This document shows, piece by piece, positions 33,030 to 41,622 of a stretch of DNA of 55,398 bases. Below the pieces are notes generated by a model, which was given only the letters and a program-made list of their open reading frames with translations, was not told the DNA's origin and did no database searches. Within the stretch, counting starts at the first letter, position 1. Each line of letters starts with the position of its first letter. This stretch comes from an uncultured bacterium. Its GTDB lineage: Bacteria > Bacillota > Clostridia > Oscillospirales > Oscillospiraceae. The translations under genes and the position numbers were made by a program. The DNA lies in contig CASFCW010000015.1 of the NCBI GenBank assembly GCA_949293165.1, positions 1 to 55,398 of the forward strand, read 5' to 3'.

Positions 33030-34991
33030 TTATTCTGTGGGCAGGCGCAGGGTAAACACGCTGCCCCGGCCGGGCAGGGAGTCCGCCTCCACCGTGCCCC
33101 CGTGTTCCAGGGCGATGATCCGCACCAGGTACAGCCCCAGGCCGTCCCCGCTGCCGTCCCCCCGGCTGGTAAAACTCCGCTCAAACACGTGGGGCAGGTT
33201 CTCCGGGGGGATGCCCGCCCCATTGTCCCGCACGGAGATGAGCGCCGTCCGCTCCTTCACGGCCAGTTCCAGCGTAACCTGGCCGTCCGGGGGCGTAAAG
33301 GACAGGGCGTTGTAGCACAGGTTTTCCAGCGCCACATCCAGCCGCTCCCTCCTGCCCTGCACCCAAACCAACTCCCCAGGCAGGCGCAGCCGGAAGGACA
33401 GGCCGGAAACCTCCATGTCCGGGCGGTTGGTCTCATAAAACTCCTGCAGGTACCGGTTCAGGCAGATGGATTCCGGCGGGTGGGCCCCCCGCTCCCCTCT
33501 GGAAAAGTCCTGCAGCACGTCGAAGCGGTCGCCCACCACCTCCACCCGGTCCAGCAGGGTGTTCAGGTAGCCGGCGGTCTCCGGGTCAAGGGCCTCGTTG
33601 CCGGTGCGAACCAGTTCCCCATAGCTGCGCAGGGCGGACAGGGGGTTTTTCAGGTCGTGGAGCAGGTTGGCCAGCAGCTCCCGCCGCTCCGACAGCAGGA
33701 CGGACAGGCTGTTGGTTTTCCGCTCCACCTCCTCCTGCAAATGCAGGGTCAGGCGGTGATTTTCCCGGGTCAGCAAAACCTCACGGCGCACCATCTGGGC
33801 GGAAAAGCCCAGGACCAGGCCATAGCCGCCGTACTCCTCCAGCCAGGCGCCCCGGATGGGCTCAAACAGATTGGCCGACGCCGCCGACGCGGCGATGAAC
33901 AGGCCGTACAGCCCCGTCGCGCACAGGAGGCAGTGGCCCAGCAGCCGATCCTTGGCCAGGGCGTAGCCGGACAGGTACATCAGATACAGCCCTGCCGCCA
34001 GCTTCCACAGAAAGAGCAGGTTCCCATATAGATTGATGAAGCCGGGGACGTATGGTAAAATAAACACCGGAAGTACCGCCGTGGCAAGGCACAGCCCTGC
34101 CGCCGCCGGCACAGCGCCCCAGCGGTGATAATTTGCCCCGGCGCAACCGGCCAGCTCCCCCGACATCAGCACCGCGCACAGCAGCACCCCGTTGCCGCAC
34201 ACGTCCTCCAGGGCATACAGCGGCCGGACGGAGGGGACGCCCAGGCCCCGGAGGAAGGGATAGCACACCCGCAGGGCAAACAGCAGGCTCAGCAGGCCCA
34301 TCCATCTGGTCAGCCTGTCCCGCCCCAGCGCCCACTGCGCCATGTGGAGCAGGGCGATGGCCAGGGCGGTAAAGCACAAAAACCCATACACCGCCATCCG
34401 GAAAACCACCATCCTTGTTACGGCGCCCGGCGTCCCCACCGCGGGCGGATAGTACATCCCGGAGTAATAGTGGGTATAGTTGGCGCACTGCACGATAATC
34501 TCCGTGCCCCCCTCCGCCCGGAAGGCGTATATCCCGTCCAGCACCCGGGGGGCGTAGGGCTCCAGGCTGCCCTGTTCCCCCGCCAGCTCCCCGTTGATGT
34601 AGACCCGGCTCGCGCACAGCAGCTCCTGGAAATAGAGTGCCAGCTCCACAGGCTCCCCTGGATTCTCCAGGATGAGGCGGTAGGTGGCCGTCCCGTAGGG
34701 GCTGTCCAGATGGGCGGAGAAATTCCCATATTGACCGATGTAGGTATACTCCTCCGGGGCTGCACCCCCCTGAAAATCTTCCGGTGCCAGCAGCTGCCCG
34801 GGGTAATACTCCCAGCCATCCACCAGGAAAGCCACCTGCTCCAAGTCACCCTGAAGCACATTGTAGCCGTATCCCCCCGGCAGGGCTGCGGTGTACTTAT
34901 TGTCCAGCCGGTACAGCAGGGCGCAAGCTCCCATCCCCGCCAGCAATACGGCGGCCAGAAGCAGAATCTGCACGTTAACCTGTTTTCGCAT
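33030..34991 (-). CDS. Membrane sensor histidine kinase with 7TMR-DISM-like sensor
   Basis: 653 residues. After an N-terminal membrane anchor there is an extracellular beta-rich domain (about 30-185, galactose-binding-like 7TMR-DISM type with RVYINGELAGEQG). Then come about seven membrane segments (190-400), a coiled coil (TLHLQEEVERKTNSL), H-box LLHDLKNPLSALRSY and the ATPase domain with N-box ENLCYNALSF, G1 DNGAGIPP and G2 GDGLGLYLVR. It would phosphorylate the OmpR-type regulator encoded 2 kb away. The ATG has GAGGTGA close upstream. Only 25 bases separate it from the divergent surface-protein gene. Confidence 0.92.
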   Translation of the reverse strand: MRKQVNVQILLLAAVLLAGMGACALLYRLDNKYTAALPGGYGYNVLQGDLEQVAFLVDGWEYYPGQLLAPEDFQGGAAPEEYTYIGQYGNFSAHLDSPYGTATYRLILENPGEPVELALYFQELLCASRVYINGELAGEQGSLEPYAPRVLDGIYAFRAEGGTEIIVQCANYTHYYSGMYYPPAVGTPGAVTRMVVFRMAVYGFLCFTALAIALLHMAQWALGRDRLTRWMGLLSLLFALRVCYPFLRGLGVPSVRPLYALEDVCGNGVLLCAVLMSGELAGCAGANYHRWGAVPAAAGLCLATAVLPVFILPYVPGFINLYGNLLFLWKLAAGLYLMYLSGYALAKDRLLGHCLLCATGLYGLFIAASAASANLFEPIRGAWLEEYGGYGLVLGFSAQMVRREVLLTRENHRLTLHLQEEVERKTNSLSVLLSERRELLANLLHDLKNPLSALRSYGELVRTGNEALDPETAGYLNTLLDRVEVVGDRFDVLQDFSRGERGAHPPESICLNRYLQEFYETNRPDMEVSGLSFRLRLPGELVWVQGRRERLDVALENLCYNALSFTPPDGQVTLELAVKERTALISVRDNGAGIPPENLPHVFERSFTSRGDGSGDGLGLYLVRIIALEHGGTVEADSLPGRGSVFTLRLPTE

Positions 34992-35016
34992 AAGGTCACC
35001 TCACAGGAGGAATGGA

Positions 35017-36900
35017 ATGATGAATGTGCCAATCTCAAAGCCGCTGGCCCTGGCCTGCCTGCTGGCCTTCTGCTGGGGCTGCGGTCCAACCGCCGCGGCG
35101 GCAGATCTGCCGGCCGATTCCGGCCAAGGATCGTATATCGGGGAATCTGGCCAGCCGGAGCCTGATACCGACCCCTCCCCGGAAGGAGATGCCCAGCCGG
35201 AGGAGGGCAATCCGTCCCCGGAGCGGCCGGAGCCTGATGCCGACCCTGCCCCCTCCCCGGAGGGGGATGCCCAGCCGGGAGAGGATGGCCAGCTCCCGGA
35301 AATCGGCGGGCAGCAGCCGGACCTGCCAGAGGGCGGCACAGAGGAGCCGGAGGCTGCGTCCTACACCGTCACCCTGGGCCAGCAGGTGGTCGGCCAGGAT
35401 GAATCGCTGAGCTTTACCACCGTCTCCACCGCCTTTTCAGGCAGCGCGCCGGAGGGCTACTACCCCGGGAACCTGACGGTGGAGCTCACCGGCCAGGTGG
35501 TGGTGGAGGCCGGCGGGTTTCTGTCCGTTGGGACACTGTCCATAGGCGGTCCGGAGGCCAGCCCTGTGATTACCGGCGCAGGCTCCATTGTGGTGAAGGC
35601 AGGCGGCCAGCTTGTCCTGACCGGCGCCATCCTGGCCCCCCAGGGAGAGGGCCCCATGATCGTCCAGGAGACGGGGGGCTCCGTGGAAACGGTGGCCGTC
35701 ACGGCGGAGGACGGCCTCATCCAGTGGGCCAGTCCCCTGGTCTGTAACCTCTATGACAGTCCGGAGCAGCTCTGGCTCCCGGCTGGGACCCCTCTCACCG
35801 CCGACCTGCTGCCCACATCCATGTATGTAACCCTTCAGCAGCAGGGCCGGGAGGACCAGACGGAGGTGGCCCTGTCCTGGGACCTCAGCGGTTATGACGG
35901 CCGTACCGACGGGGAACTGGCCCTCGCCGGCGTCTTTCTGGATGAAGATGGCCAGCCTCTGCCCAGCCTGCGTCCCCTGGAGCTCGCCGTAGGCTGGTAC
36001 ACCCCCGGTACCCTGGTGGTGACCGACGCCCAGTGGAAGGGCTCCACCGTCCCCACCGTACAGCTGACGGTTCCGGAGCTGCCGGAATACGCCGACGTGT
36101 GGGGGGAGACCTCCACCGACGGCGGGGACACTTGGATTTCCTGGACGGATGAGGACGTTTTCTTCATCGTGGAGGTGGAGAACGAGGGCTGGGCCTGCAT
36201 TTTCGTCCTCCCTGACGATACCCCCCGCCTGTTCCGCATTGCCGCCCAGGATACCTGGGCCGACCCCTATGCCTACTGGCAGTCGGAGTCCTTCCAGCTG
36301 GGCCCGCCGGAGGATGGGGAGGACTCAGGGGGCAACCGGGGCGGCAGCACCACCCCCGACTCCCCTGACCGTGAGCCGGAGCCTGCCCCCCGTCCGGACA
36401 CCTCCACAGCCACCCAGCCTGTGCTGGGGAATGCCATTCCCCACCCCTCCCAACCGGAGGAGCAGCCTCTAGAGCCGGGGCAGCCGGAGCTTTCCCACCC
36501 CTCCGCCCAACCGGAGCAGACGCCCCAGGCGGGGAGCGGCGCCCAGCAGTCCCAGCCAGACCAGGAATCCCCGGTTTCAGAGGCGCCTGCCGTCCGGCCT
36601 GAACACCCCGTCCAGCTGGAAGGGGCCGGGCATCCCTCCTCCCAGGCCCAGACGCAGCCGCTGCCAACCGTCCCAGACCCGGCTGGGGAGGCCGACCAGG
36701 AGGAGACGCCCGGCCAGGCTGCGGGGCCCGCCTCTCCCCCCTCGGATGAGACGGAGCCGGGACCGGCAGAGGCCGGAACCGGGACGGCCGACGCCCCAAC
36801 CGCCCCCTCTGTGCCGGTTCAAGCAGCGCCTGCCGTGGTTCTCATCGCCCTGTGCGCCGCTGCCGCCGGGTGGTTCTGGACCCTCCGCCGGAGACGATAA
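35017..36900 (+). CDS. Pro/Glu-rich surface protein with C-terminal membrane anchor
   Basis: 627 residues, no family recognised. A signal peptide (MMNVPISKPLALACLLAFCW...) with a possible weak lipobox GC leads into an acidic Pro-rich stretch with two imperfect PEPD-DP...SPEGDAQP repeats (about 45-100). A beta-strand-rich part (110-450) follows, including a carpet of short Gly/Val strands (LTVELTGQVVVEAGGFLSVG) like parallel-beta-helix proteins. A second Pro/Gln/Glu-rich stalk (460-600) ends in one membrane segment and RRRR; there is no LPxTG sorting signal. The ATG at 35017 follows GGAGG by six bases. It lies between a kinase and a response regulator on the opposite strand, suggesting a sensory or regulated wall-spanning role. 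Confidence 0.78.
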   Translation: MMNVPISKPLALACLLAFCWGCGPTAAAADLPADSGQGSYIGESGQPEPDTDPSPEGDAQPEEGNPSPERPEPDADPAPSPEGDAQPGEDGQLPEIGGQQPDLPEGGTEEPEAASYTVTLGQQVVGQDESLSFTTVSTAFSGSAPEGYYPGNLTVELTGQVVVEAGGFLSVGTLSIGGPEASPVITGAGSIVVKAGGQLVLTGAILAPQGEGPMIVQETGGSVETVAVTAEDGLIQWASPLVCNLYDSPEQLWLPAGTPLTADLLPTSMYVTLQQQGREDQTEVALSWDLSGYDGRTDGELALAGVFLDEDGQPLPSLRPLELAVGWYTPGTLVVTDAQWKGSTVPTVQLTVPELPEYADVWGETSTDGGDTWISWTDEDVFFIVEVENEGWACIFVLPDDTPRLFRIAAQDTWADPYAYWQSESFQLGPPEDGEDSGGNRGGSTTPDSPDREPEPAPRPDTSTATQPVLGNAIPHPSQPEEQPLEPGQPELSHPSAQPEQTPQAGSGAQQSQPDQESPVSEAPAVRPEHPVQLEGAGHPSSQAQTQPLPTVPDPAGEADQEETPGQAAGPASPPSDETEPGPAEAGTGTADAPTAPSVPVQAAPAVVLIALCAAAAGWFWTLRRRR

Positions 36901-36939
36901 CCGCTCAAGCCGCTTCGGAAGATCCCGGGGCGGTTTTTT
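36899..36939 (+). terminator. Terminator of the surface-protein gene
   Basis: Outer stem AACCGC/GCGGTT (36899-36904 and 36930-36935), with a short inner CCGCTTCGG hairpin, then TTTTTT reaching into the stop codon of the convergent response-regulator gene. Confidence 0.6.
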
Positions 36940-37624
36940 ACCGCTCCTCCACATACTGAAACCGGTACCCCTTCCGGCGCACCGTTTCAATATAGTGGGT
37001 TCCGGGGCACAGGCGCTCCAGCTTTTGCCGCACCCTGGCCATGCACACCTGGATGCTGTGCAGGCCCCGATTGATGGGGGCCCGCCATACCTCATTATAC
37101 AGCTGCTCATAGGAGAACACCTGCCCCGGATTCTTTGCCAGGAAGGCCAGCAGGTCAAATTCCAGGGTGGTAAATTCCACCGACGCCCCCTGATACCGCA
37201 CCTCCCGCAGCCCCAGGTCAATCTCCAGATTCCCAAAACACAGCACGTCGCCGCCGAAGATGTGGTGGTACCGCTGAATCCGCAGGCGCAGGCGCAGCTC
37301 CAGCTCCACCAGGGAGTAGGGCTTGCCCAGGTAGTCGTCCCCCCCTGCCATCAGGCCCCGGATGCGGTCGTCTGTCTTGGCATAGGCGGACAGAAAGATT
37401 ACCGGCACCTGGCTGATCTCCCGCAGACGGCGGCAGACGTCTACCCCGTCCATACCGGGCATATCAAAATCCAGGACAACCGCGTCCAAAGCAGCGGCAG
37501 AGGCAATCCGCAGGGCGTCCGGGCCGTTGTCCGCCAGACAGGTCTGGTAGCCCTGCTTTTTCAAATACGCTTCATTGGCCGCCTGGATGTGGGGATCATC
37601 GTCCACCAGCAGCACTCGATACAT
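36938..37624 (-). CDS. OmpR/PhoB-family response regulator
   Basis: 228 residues. Receiver domain with acidic pocket DDD near residue 8, phospho-acceptor Asp in VVLDFDMPGMDG near residue 53, conserved Ser in FLSAYAK and Lys in GKPYS. Winged-helix output domain from about residue 130 (FTTLEFDLLAFLAKNPGQ ... HYIETVRRKGYRF). Start at 37624 follows GGAGGAGGGG by seven bases; upstream codons of the open frame lack a ribosome site. It is the likely partner of the kinase at 33030-34991, although the surface-protein gene separates them on the opposite strand. Confidence 0.92.
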   Translation of the reverse strand: MYRVLLVDDDPHIQAANEAYLKKQGYQTCLADNGPDALRIASAAALDAVVLDFDMPGMDGVDVCRRLREISQVPVIFLSAYAKTDDRIRGLMAGGDDYLGKPYSLVELELRLRLRIQRYHHIFGGDVLCFGNLEIDLGLREVRYQGASVEFTTLEFDLLAFLAKNPGQVFSYEQLYNEVWRAPINRGLHSIQVCMARVRQKLERLCPGTHYIETVRRKGYRFQYVEER

Positions 37625-38072
37625 GTTCCAACCCCTCCTCCGCGTGTGCGCTGCGGCACTGCCCGCCACCTCCTTCCGCCGCCTCCCAGGGAGCGGGGCC
37701 AGGCAAAAAGGAGGACCAAAAAACCGCAGCACAAGCAGTATGGCTGTTTGTACCGCGGTCATGACTGCGTGCCGGCTGCGCCGGCAGCGGTTCCCCGCCC
37801 CGCAGGGCGGGAATCGGACAGCAATCCAAGTGTAATAGCCGCTATGCGGCCATTATATCACAGGATACGCCCCTGGGAAATCACCAGTGCGTCATATTTC
37901 CGCAAAAATATGCCCCGGCGCACCCAGGCTTTGGAAAAGAGCCTATTGCAAAGGGGAAACCGGGTGTACTATACTCAAAGCGGCACCCTTCCGTGCCGGT
38001 CCCGCCCCTCAACGGGCTGCGGGAGGCTTCGAAGGGGCGGCGCGGTTCGTTTGGAAGGGAGCGGTACGCGGG
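37625..38072. promoter_or_regulatory. Gap with response-regulator leader hairpins and EamA promoter
   Basis: No gene seen. Minus strand: an extended -10 TGATATAAT (37852-37860, -35 weak) would start a leader of about 230 bases to the response regulator. That leader contains hairpins GCCGC/GCGGC (37838-37850), CCCGCCC/GGGCGGG (about 37797-37812) and TGCCGGC/GCCGGCA (about 37774-37790). Plus strand: TTGCAA (37946-37951), 18-base spacer, TATACT (37970-37975), is a likely promoter for the EamA gene. Confidence 0.5.
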
Positions 38073-38945
38073 ATGGCCCGGAATCTTCAACTCAACGTGA
38101 GAAACAGCGTGGCTTTGCTCCACGTCTCCGTCATGATGTTCGGCATGTCCGCCGTCCTGGGGCGGTTTGTGGACGCGCCGGCGGTGGTCATCGCCGGGGG
38201 GCGTGTGGTCTGTTCCTCCATAACCCTGCTGATACTGTCCCTGATAACAAAAGGCCGGCTGAAGCTCAACTGCGGCAGGGACTACGCCGTGGCCCTGCTG
38301 ACTGGGGCAATCCTCGCCGTCCACTGGACAGCCTTTTTCCAGTCCGCCCAGACCGCCTCCGTGGCGGTGGCCACCATTACCTTCTCCGCCTTCCCCCTCT
38401 TTCTCACCTTTCTGGAACCCTTAGTCTTCCGGGAAAAGCTGCGCCTGCGCAGCCTCGCCTGCGCAGCCGTGCTGCTGCTGGGGGTGGGCATCACCATCCC
38501 CGATTTCTCCCTGGACAATCAAGTTACCGTGGGTATCCTGTGGGGCCTTGCCGCCGCGCTGACTTACGCCGTCATGTCCCTGTCCAACCGCTACCTCTCC
38601 GGCATATATGAGGCCCGGACAATCTGCCTGCTGGAGCAGGGGACGGCGGCGGTGGTGCTGCTGCCGGCGCTGCTGCTGGTACCAACCAACTGGACGGCGC
38701 ATAACATCCTGGGCATCGCGGCCATCGGCTTGATCTGCACCGCCATCGCCCACTCCCTGTATGTGGCCGCCCAGCGGAATGTCAAGGCCCAGACCGCCGG
38801 AATCATCTCCGGTATGGAAACGGTGTACGGCATTCTCTTTGCCATGCTGTTCCTGGGGGAAGCCCCCAGCCTCCGGGAAATCATCGGCGGCGCGGTCATC
38901 CTCTCGGCGGCGCTGTTTTCCTCCCTGGCCCCCGATGGGAAATAG
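38073..38945 (+). CDS. EamA/DMT-family transporter
   Basis: 290 residues with ten membrane segments arranged as two EamA repeats (repeat 1 ends near ITIPDFSLDNQ, repeat 2 from GILWGLAAALTYAVMSLSNRYL). It has the usual ETVYGILFAMLFLGEAPSLREIIGGAVIL end. Members export amino acids, nucleobases or other metabolites, or take up small solutes; substrate unknown. ATG at 38073 gives the standard family length; GGAAGGGAG is eleven bases upstream. Confidence 0.88.
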   Translation: MARNLQLNVRNSVALLHVSVMMFGMSAVLGRFVDAPAVVIAGGRVVCSSITLLILSLITKGRLKLNCGRDYAVALLTGAILAVHWTAFFQSAQTASVAVATITFSAFPLFLTFLEPLVFREKLRLRSLACAAVLLLGVGITIPDFSLDNQVTVGILWGLAAALTYAVMSLSNRYLSGIYEARTICLLEQGTAAVVLLPALLLVPTNWTAHNILGIAAIGLICTAIAHSLYVAAQRNVKAQTAGIISGMETVYGILFAMLFLGEAPSLREIIGGAVILSAALFSSLAPDGK

Positions 38946-38993
38946 GCCGCGTCTCCCCCTGGGCGCTTTGCTAAAGCCGCAAAACCAGATAAA

Positions 38994-39271
38994 AAACACT
39001 GCCGGAGCGATCCTCGCTCCGGCAGTGTTTGAGGCTGTCGAAAAAGTGGCGCAGCCACTTTTTCGAGAAGGGCTTCACGCAGGATGGGCCTCGATTCCTT
39101 GCGGAAAAGTCAGCCCATCCTGCGTGAGAAGTGTCATTTCCGAGGTACACGCCCCCGGAAATGACGGGATTGCATTTTATTCCGTCGCCGGCGGGCGCCG
39201 GAACTCCTTGCAGGAGGGCTTTTTTGACAAGCTGAAACACTGCCGGAGCGATCCTCGCTCCGGCAGTGTTT
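38994..39271. repeat. 278-bp hairpin-array element bounded by identical 37-nt palindromes (MITE-like)
   Basis: Two identical 37-nt palindromes (38994-39030 and 39235-39271; 17-bp stem, core CACTGCCGGAGCGA, 3-base loop) bound it. The outer side of the left copy reads T6 on the minus strand and the right copy T5 on the plus strand, so both are outward-facing terminators. Beyond the palindromes the ends remain partly inverted (GTGTTTGAGGCTGTCGAAAAAG against the complement of CTTTTTTGACAAGCTGAAAC). Inside are stems CGAAAAAGTGGC/GCCACTTTTTCG, ACGCAGGATGGGC/GCCCATCCTGCGT, GTCATTTCCG/CGGAAATGAC and CTCCT/AGGAG. No coding capacity. The right end abuts the ugd stop codon. It may be a miniature transposable or REP-like element, or a structured RNA. 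Confidence 0.8.
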
Positions 39272-40510
39272 TTAATCTCTTCTAAAAATATCCCGGGTAT
39301 ACACCTTGTCCTGTACATCGTCCAGAACGGCGTCATACCGGTTGGCAATAATAGCCTGGCTTCGTGCCTTGAACTGCTCCAGATCGTTGACCACCTTGCT
39401 GCCAAAGAAGGTGCTGCCATCCTCCAGCGTCGGCTCGTAGACAATCACCGTGGCCCCCTTGGCCTTGATCCGCTTCATCACACCCTGGATGGAGCTCTGA
39501 CGGAAGTTGTCAGAATTGGATTTCATGGTCAGGCGGTATACGCCGATCACACATTCCTTCTCCTGGTCGGAGGAGAAATCCCCACGGTTATAGTAGTCAT
39601 AGTACCCCGCCATGGAAAGCACACGATCTGCAATGAAGTCCTTTCTGGTTCGGTTGGACTCCACAATGGCGCTCATCATGTTCTGAGGCACATCCTGGTA
39701 GTTAGCCAGCAGCTGCTTGGTATCCTTAGGCAGGCAATAACCGCCGTATCCAAAGCTGGGGTTGTTGTAGTGGCTGCCGATGCGGGGATCCAGGCAGACC
39801 CCGTCAATGATTTGCTGGGTGTTCAGCCCCTTCATCTCCGCGTAGGTATCCAGCTCGTTGAAATAGCTCACCCGCAAAGCCAGATAGGTGTTGGCAAACA
39901 GCTTCACCGCCTCCGCCTCGGTAAAACCCATGAACAGGGTATCAATATTCTCCTTGATCGCCCCCTCCTGAAGCAGATGAGCAAAGGTATGGGCCGCCTT
40001 CACCAACCGGGCATTCTCCATGTCGGTCCCAACAATGATGCGGGAGGGGTACAGATTATCGTACAGTGCCTTGGACTCCCGCAAAAACTCCGGGCTGAAC
40101 AGGATGTTGTCACAATGATACTTCTCCCGCACCGAAGCGGTAAACCCGACGGGGATGGTGGACTTAATAACCATAATGGCGTCAGGATTATACTTGATTA
40201 CCAGCTCAATCACAGACTCCACCGCGGAGGTGTCAAAATAGTTTTTCTTGCTGTCATAGTTGGTGGGAGCGGCAATAACCACGAAGTCCGCATCCGTATA
40301 TGCCGCCTCCGCATCCACGGTGGCGGTAAGATCCAGCTCCCGCTCCGCCAGATATTTCTCGATGTACTCATCCTGAATGGGGGACTTTCTGTTGTTGATC
40401 AGCTCCACCTTTTCAGGAACAATATCCACCGCCATCACATGATTGTGCTGCGCCAGCAGCGTTGCAATGGACAGGCCCACATAGCCGGTTCCGGCAACTG
40501 CGATATTCAT
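39272..40510 (-). CDS. ugd: UDP-glucose 6-dehydrogenase
   Basis: 412 residues. N-terminal Rossmann motif GTGYVGLS (7-14), central domain [17 protein letters not shown], catalytic Cys259 in GGYCLPKD, and C-terminal UDP-binding domain. It oxidises UDP-glucose to UDP-glucuronate with two NAD+. Start at 40510 lies two bases after the epimerase stop, with GGAAGAGAAGTAAGG upstream. It is the last gene of the capsule operon and ends directly against the repeat element. With the adjacent epimerase it supplies uronic-acid donors. Confidence 0.95.
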   Translation of the reverse strand: MNIAVAGTGYVGLSIATLLAQHNHVMAVDIVPEKVELINNRKSPIQDEYIEKYLAERELDLTATVDAEAAYTDADFVVIAAPTNYDSKKNYFDTSAVESVIELVIKYNPDAIMVIKSTIPVGFTASVREKYHCDNILFSPEFLRESKALYDNLYPSRIIVGTDMENARLVKAAHTFAHLLQEGAIKENIDTLFMGFTEAEAVKLFANTYLALRVSYFNELDTYAEMKGLNTQQIIDGVCLDPRIGSHYNNPSFGYGGYCLPKDTKQLLANYQDVPQNMMSAIVESNRTRKDFIADRVLSMAGYYDYYNRGDFSSDQEKECVIGVYRLTMKSNSDNFRQSSIQGVMKRIKAKGATVIVYEPTLEDGSTFFGSKVVNDLEQFKARSQAIIANRYDAVLDDVQDKVYTRDIFRRD

Positions 40511-40512
40511 CC

Positions 40513-41607
40513 TTACTTCTCTTCCTTCATGTAAAATTCTTTGTACCACTGAGCAAATCTTCTTAGCCCATCCCGCAGGCTGGTGCTTGGTTTAAATCCG
40601 AAGTCGCGTTCCAATGCACTTGTGTCAGCATAGGTTACCGGCACATCTCCAGGCTGCATGGGGACCAGTTCTTTGTGCGCCTCAAAGTCGTAATCCTCCG
40701 GCAGGACTCCCGCCGCCACCAGTTCCTGCTGCAAAATATCCACGAAGTCCAACAGGTTCTCCGGCTGATTATTGCCAATGTTGTAAACCGCATAGGGTGG
40801 AATGGGTAAGCCGTCCTCGCCAGTCGCCCTCTGAGGCGGCTTTTCCATTACCCGCATAACTCCCTCTACGATATCATCTACATAGGTGAAGTCACGCTTG
40901 CAGTTACCGTAGTTGAAAATCTGAATTTTCTCGCCGGCCAGCAGCTTGTTGGTAAACCCGAAGTACGCCATATCCGGACGACCTGCAGGACCGTATACCG
41001 TAAAGAAGCGCAACCCGGTAGACGGGATATTGTAGAGCTTAGAATAGGCATGTGCCATCAACTCGTTGCTTTTCTTAGTAGCTGCATACAGAGAAACAGG
41101 GTTGTCCACTTTATCGTCCGTGGAGTAAGGCACCTTCTTATTGGAGCCATATACACTGGAGGAGCTGGCATACACCAGATGCTGTACTCCCGTCTGTCCA
41201 TTGTCATAGGAGTGACGACAGGCCTCCAGAATATTATAAAATCCGATCAGGTTGGATTCTATGTAGGCATCCGGGTTTGTGATGGAGTAGCGCACCCCGG
41301 CCTGGGCGGCTAGATTCACTACAATATCCGGTTTGTACTCCTCAAACAGCCGGTCAATCAGGGCATTATCCGCAATAGATCCCTTGACAAAACGCCACTG
41401 GGATTCCGAATGCTGTACCGCCATCTCTTCAATCTGTTTTAGGCGATACTTCTTAATGGAGACATCATAGTAATCATTGAGATTATCAATGCCAACGACT
41501 TGAACCTTCCCACTGTCTCTAAGCAGTCGTAATACCAGATTCGCGCCAATAAAACCTGCAACGCCGGTAACTAGTACCGTTTTGTCTTTCACTTTCAGCT
41601 GCATCAT
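40513..41607 (-). CDS. NAD-dependent epimerase, probably UDP-glucuronate 4-epimerase
   Basis: 364-residue extended short-chain dehydrogenase. NAD motif GVAGFIG (15-21), Ser in YASSSSVYG, and catalytic Tyr-Lys in SLYAATKKS. The N-terminus ([16 protein letters not shown]) and [17 protein letters not shown] are typical of UDP-glucuronate 4-epimerases of the LspL/Cap1J type. It converts UDP-GlcA to UDP-GalA, fitting its coupling to ugd. UDP-glucose 4-epimerase is less likely. Confidence 0.9.
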   Translation of the reverse strand: MMQLKVKDKTVLVTGVAGFIGANLVLRLLRDSGKVQVVGIDNLNDYYDVSIKKYRLKQIEEMAVQHSESQWRFVKGSIADNALIDRLFEEYKPDIVVNLAAQAGVRYSITNPDAYIESNLIGFYNILEACRHSYDNGQTGVQHLVYASSSSVYGSNKKVPYSTDDKVDNPVSLYAATKKSNELMAHAYSKLYNIPSTGLRFFTVYGPAGRPDMAYFGFTNKLLAGEKIQIFNYGNCKRDFTYVDDIVEGVMRVMEKPPQRATGEDGLPIPPYAVYNIGNNQPENLLDFVDILQQELVAAGVLPEDYDFEAHKELVPMQPGDVPVTYADTSALERDFGFKPSTSLRDGLRRFAQWYKEFYMKEEK

Positions 41608-41622
41608 ATTTATTCTCCTCTG

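Noticed and set aside
36746-38611. Open frame of 621 codons on the plus strand through regulator and EamA genes
   Set aside because: Out of frame with EamA and antisense to the response regulator; both have strong family signatures.
38994-39271. Two identical 37-nt repeats as a CRISPR array
   Set aside because: Only two copies, each a perfect palindrome with terminator T runs, spaced about 200 bases; no cas gene.
38971-39444. 157-codon frame through the repeat element on the minus strand
   Set aside because: It reads through palindromes and into ugd out of frame; composition follows the repeats.
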